Assembly: GCA_030835005.1 (NCBI GenBank)
Contig: JAUQWT010000229.1
Span: 1-8,168 of the forward strand
Length of the DNA: 8,168 bases
DNA from: Ignavibacteria bacterium
GTDB lineage: Bacteria > Bacteroidota > Ignavibacteria > Tepidaquicellales > OLB5
Reading direction: 5' to 3'
Under the pieces are notes generated by a model. That model had not been told where the DNA came from, ran no database searches, and saw nothing but the letters and a program-made list of their open reading frames with translations. Position numbers and translations under genes: made by a program. Shown here piece by piece: positions 6,707 through 8,168 of this stretch (the first letter of the stretch is position 1; every line of letters starts with the position of its first letter).

Positions 6707-7816
6707 TTATCTGTAGAATGATTTTATTGTACTGCAAACATATTCTACCATTTCATCACTCATCTCAGGGTACATCGGGATTGACAGAATCTCGCCTGCA
6801 AGTTTCTTTGCCACAGGGAAATCATCAGCTTTATACCCCAAATGCGAATAGGCCTTCTGCATATGAAGCGGGAGGGGATAGTGAAGCCCTGTTTGAATCC
6901 CTTTCTCATTGAGAAATGAGACCAATTCCTCTCTCTTAGGCACACGAACAATATACAAATGATAAACCGGCTTTACGTGATCAGGGTTAAAAGGAGTAAT
7001 AACTTCGCTTATTCCCAGATCAGCAAATGTCTTTGTGTATAAAGCTGCTATCCTTCTGCGGTTTTGGGTCCACTTTTCGATATACTTTAATTTAACGTTA
7101 AGTACGCCTGCCTGGATCTCTTCCATTCTAAAATTATGTCCAACAATCTCATGTACATATTTTTCAATTGAGCCGTGCTGGCGGTACTTAAGCATGAAGT
7201 CATAAAGCCTGTCATCATTTGTTGTTACTGCTCCTCCTTCACCATATGCACCAAGGTTTTTGCCCGGGTAAAAACTAAATGTGCCAATATCGCCCAGTCC
7301 GCCAATTTTCTGGTCTTTGTATTCTGCCAAATGAGACTGCGCGCAGTCTTCAATGACAAATAGATTGTGATCATCCGCGATATCAAGAACCCGGTCCATT
7401 TCTGCCGGCTGCCCGTATAAATGTACCGGTATGACTGCTTTAGTCTTTGGGGTTATTGCTGCTTCAATTTTAGAAGGATCAATATTATATGTTTGTTCAT
7501 CATTATCAACAAAAACGGGTGTAGCACCGCATGCAGAAACACCTTCTGCGGTTGCAATAAATGTGTTTACAGGGACTATAACTTCGTCACCCGCGCCAAT
7601 TCCAAGCGAGTGGACGGCCACATGCAGTGCATCTGTGCCGGAGCTCAGTGCGACTGCATACTTAGTATCATGGATTTTGGCAAATCCATCTTCAAACTTT
7701 TTTGCTTTTTTCCCACAGATATAGGCTGTGTTATCAAGTACTTCATTTATTTCTTTGAGTACTTCTTCTTTGATTTCTGTATACTGTGTTTTTAAGTCCA
7801 CAAATGGTACGTTCAT
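6707..7816 (-). CDS. DegT/DnrJ/EryC1-family PLP-dependent sugar aminotransferase
   Basis: 369-residue cytoplasmic enzyme that adds an amino group from an amino-acid donor to a keto nucleotide sugar, using pyridoxal phosphate. Visible family marks are S-S-G-T-D-A-L (58-64), D157 in I-E-D-C-A-Q-S, which contacts the cofactor nitrogen, K186 in S-F-Y-P-G-K-N-L-G-A, the Schiff-base lysine, N228 in G-H-N-F-R-M with Q235 after it, and H-Y-P-L-P-L-H (312-318). I start at the ATG at 7814-7816, since the codon before it is TTG and an AAGGA site lies four bases upstream. The acyltransferase further on belongs to the family that acetylates products of such enzymes (WbpE/WbpD, QdtB/QdtC pairs), so a 3-amino sugar is a reasonable guess. 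The 3-dehydrogenase or ketoisomerase that would make its substrate is not in the window. Whether it acts at C3 or C4 is open. Confidence 0.92.
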   Translation of the reverse strand: MNVPFVDLKTQYTEIKEEVLKEINEVLDNTAYICGKKAKKFEDGFAKIHDTKYAVALSSGTDALHVAVHSLGIGAGDEVIVPVNTFIATAEGVSACGATPVFVDNDEQTYNIDPSKIEAAITPKTKAVIPVHLYGQPAEMDRVLDIADDHNLFVIEDCAQSHLAEYKDQKIGGLGDIGTFSFYPGKNLGAYGEGGAVTTNDDRLYDFMLKYRQHGSIEKYVHEIVGHNFRMEEIQAGVLNVKLKYIEKWTQNRRRIAALYTKTFADLGISEVITPFNPDHVKPVYHLYIVRVPKREELVSFLNEKGIQTGLHYPLPLHMQKAYSHLGYKADDFPVAKKLAGEILSIPMYPEMSDEMVEYVCSTIKSFYR

Positions 7817-7820
7817 CAAA

Positions 7821-7825
7821 TCCTT
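7821..7825 (-). promoter_or_regulatory. ribosome binding site of the aminotransferase gene
   Basis: AAGGA on the minus strand lies four bases before the ATG at 7814-7816 and only one base before the TTG at 7817-7819. The spacing favours the ATG as the true start. Confidence 0.5.
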
Positions 7826-7849
7826 AACTTTCTATTTAAAATGTATAAT

Positions 7850-7873
7850 ATTTTGCCCAAAATTAAGCAAAAT
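7850..7873 (-). promoter_or_regulatory. possible promoter/operator before the polysaccharide genes
   Basis: The minus strand contains TAATTTTG (7865-7858), a full match to the Bacteroidota -7 box TAnnTTTG. It overlaps two nested inverted repeats that share the ATTTTG arm at 7850-7855: one pairs with CAAAAT (7858-7863) across two bases, the other (extended to ATTTTGC, 7850-7856) pairs with GCAAAAT (7867-7873). A repressor site over a promoter would look like this. The nearest usable TTG for the -33 box is 25 bases upstream, longer than usual, so the promoter call is weak. Confidence 0.3.
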
Positions 7874-7892
7874 TCAAGACTTTTTATATCCA

Positions 7893-7945
7893 ATCTTTAT
7901 GGACAATAGACGGTATATTTTCTCTAATATATTGTTAATAAAGAT
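7893..7945. repeat. long imperfect inverted repeat between TerC-like gene and polysaccharide operon
   Basis: ATCTTTAT (7893-7900) pairs with ATAAAGAT (7938-7945). After a two-by-two mismatch, ACAATA (7903-7908) pairs with TATTGT (7930-7935), leaving a 21-base apical loop that can form a further short AT stem. The arms are AT-rich and no U-run follows in either direction, so it does not look like an ordinary intrinsic terminator. It begins 11 bases past the TerC-like stop codon. Confidence 0.4.
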
Positions 7946-7955
7946 AATATACTAA

Positions 7956-8168
7956 CTAATTTCCCTTTGCCTTATTTTGCATAAATGAAATAAGAACTGA
8001 TAGAGCTAAAACAGAAACTATAACTATTAAAGAAATATATACCGGTATATGCCACCCTGAATTCACCAATGGCAAAAGCATCTTTACACCAACATAACAT
8101 AAAATGATACCAACGCCTTTCTTTACAAACTCAAACTTATCTGCAATTGCCGCCAGCAGGAAATACAT
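7956..8168 (-). CDS. TerC-family integral membrane protein, C-terminal fragment (5' end outside window)
   Basis: The last 70 residues of a longer protein; the frame is open to the window edge and the Met there is probably internal. The stretch Y-F-L-L-A with a following acidic/basic segment, then V-G-V-K-M-L-L (26-32), then an H-I-P motif (40-42) leading into a final hydrophobic helix (44-63), is the usual end of TerC/Alx proteins. These are inner-membrane proteins linked to tellurite resistance and, in several bacteria, to manganese export. It ends in a short Lys-rich tail and a TAG stop. The 139-base gap to the aminotransferase start and the lack of any functional link suggest it is a separate unit that marks the border of the polysaccharide locus. 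Confidence 0.78.
   Translation of the reverse strand: MYFLLAAIADKFEFVKKGVGIILCYVGVKMLLPLVNSGWHIPVYISLIVIVSVLALSVLISFMQNKAKGN

Noticed and set aside
7421..7795. Plus-strand open frames of 124 and 97 codons, one Cys-rich
   Set aside because: They are antisense to the well-conserved aminotransferase. The many cysteines come from reading the complement of its codons and do not form a metal-binding pattern.
2402..7816. Possible defence or other novel system hidden among the sugar genes
   Set aside because: Every long frame is accounted for by a known sugar-metabolism family with intact core motifs; there are no nucleases, toxins, transposases, repeat arrays or phage genes.

Overview
This AT-rich window carries eight genes, all on the minus strand and tightly packed. 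Read in the direction of transcription (high to low coordinates), a TerC-family membrane protein cut by the right edge is followed by a surface-polysaccharide locus that runs off the left edge. The organism is a Gram-negative bacterium, because a beta-barrel of the Wzi outer-membrane family is present. AT-rich leaders, few strong Shine-Dalgarno sites and TAnnTTTG-like promoter elements suggest the Bacteroidota/Chlorobiota/Ignavibacteriota group. That placement is inference; nothing here fixes the genus.

Layout: (1) 7956-8168, the C-terminal end of a TerC-like protein. (2) 7817-7955, a gap with a long imperfect inverted repeat and a palindrome overlapping a possible promoter; it probably holds the start of the polysaccharide operon. 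(3) 6707-7816, a DegT/DnrJ/EryC1 sugar aminotransferase, directly abutting (4) 5246-6706, a polyprenyl-phosphate hexose-1-phosphate transferase that would start the glycan on the lipid carrier. (5) 5125-5245, a gap with a terminator-like hairpin. (6) 4537-5124, a left-handed beta-helix N-acyltransferase of the WbpD/WlbB type, directly abutting (7) 3547-4536, a GHMP sugar kinase like HddA. (8) 2402-3526, an NAD-dependent nucleotide-sugar epimerase/dehydratase. (9) 2312-2401, a short gap with a possible internal promoter. (10) 1739-2311, a SIS-domain isomerase like GmhA. (11) 19-1713, a Wzi-like outer-membrane protein. (12) 1-17, possibly the first codons of another gene.

Together the genes make and handle activated sugars for a capsule, O-antigen or exopolysaccharide. 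The aminotransferase and acyltransferase would build an N-acylated amino sugar. The SIS protein and GHMP kinase resemble the first two steps of the GDP-D-glycero-D-manno-heptose branch, and the epimerase would modify a nucleotide sugar. The initiating transferase puts the first sugar on undecaprenyl phosphate, and the Wzi-like protein would hold or help assemble the polymer at the outer membrane. The window has no flippase, polymerase, ordinary glycosyltransferase, heptose-bisphosphate phosphatase or sugar nucleotidyltransferase, so the locus is incomplete here. I found no RNA genes, mobile elements or CRISPR arrays. I see no clearly new system; the oddities are altered metal-site residues in the isomerase, cysteine-poor versions of two likely zinc-ribbon segments, and an unusual pairing of heptose-type and amino-sugar genes.
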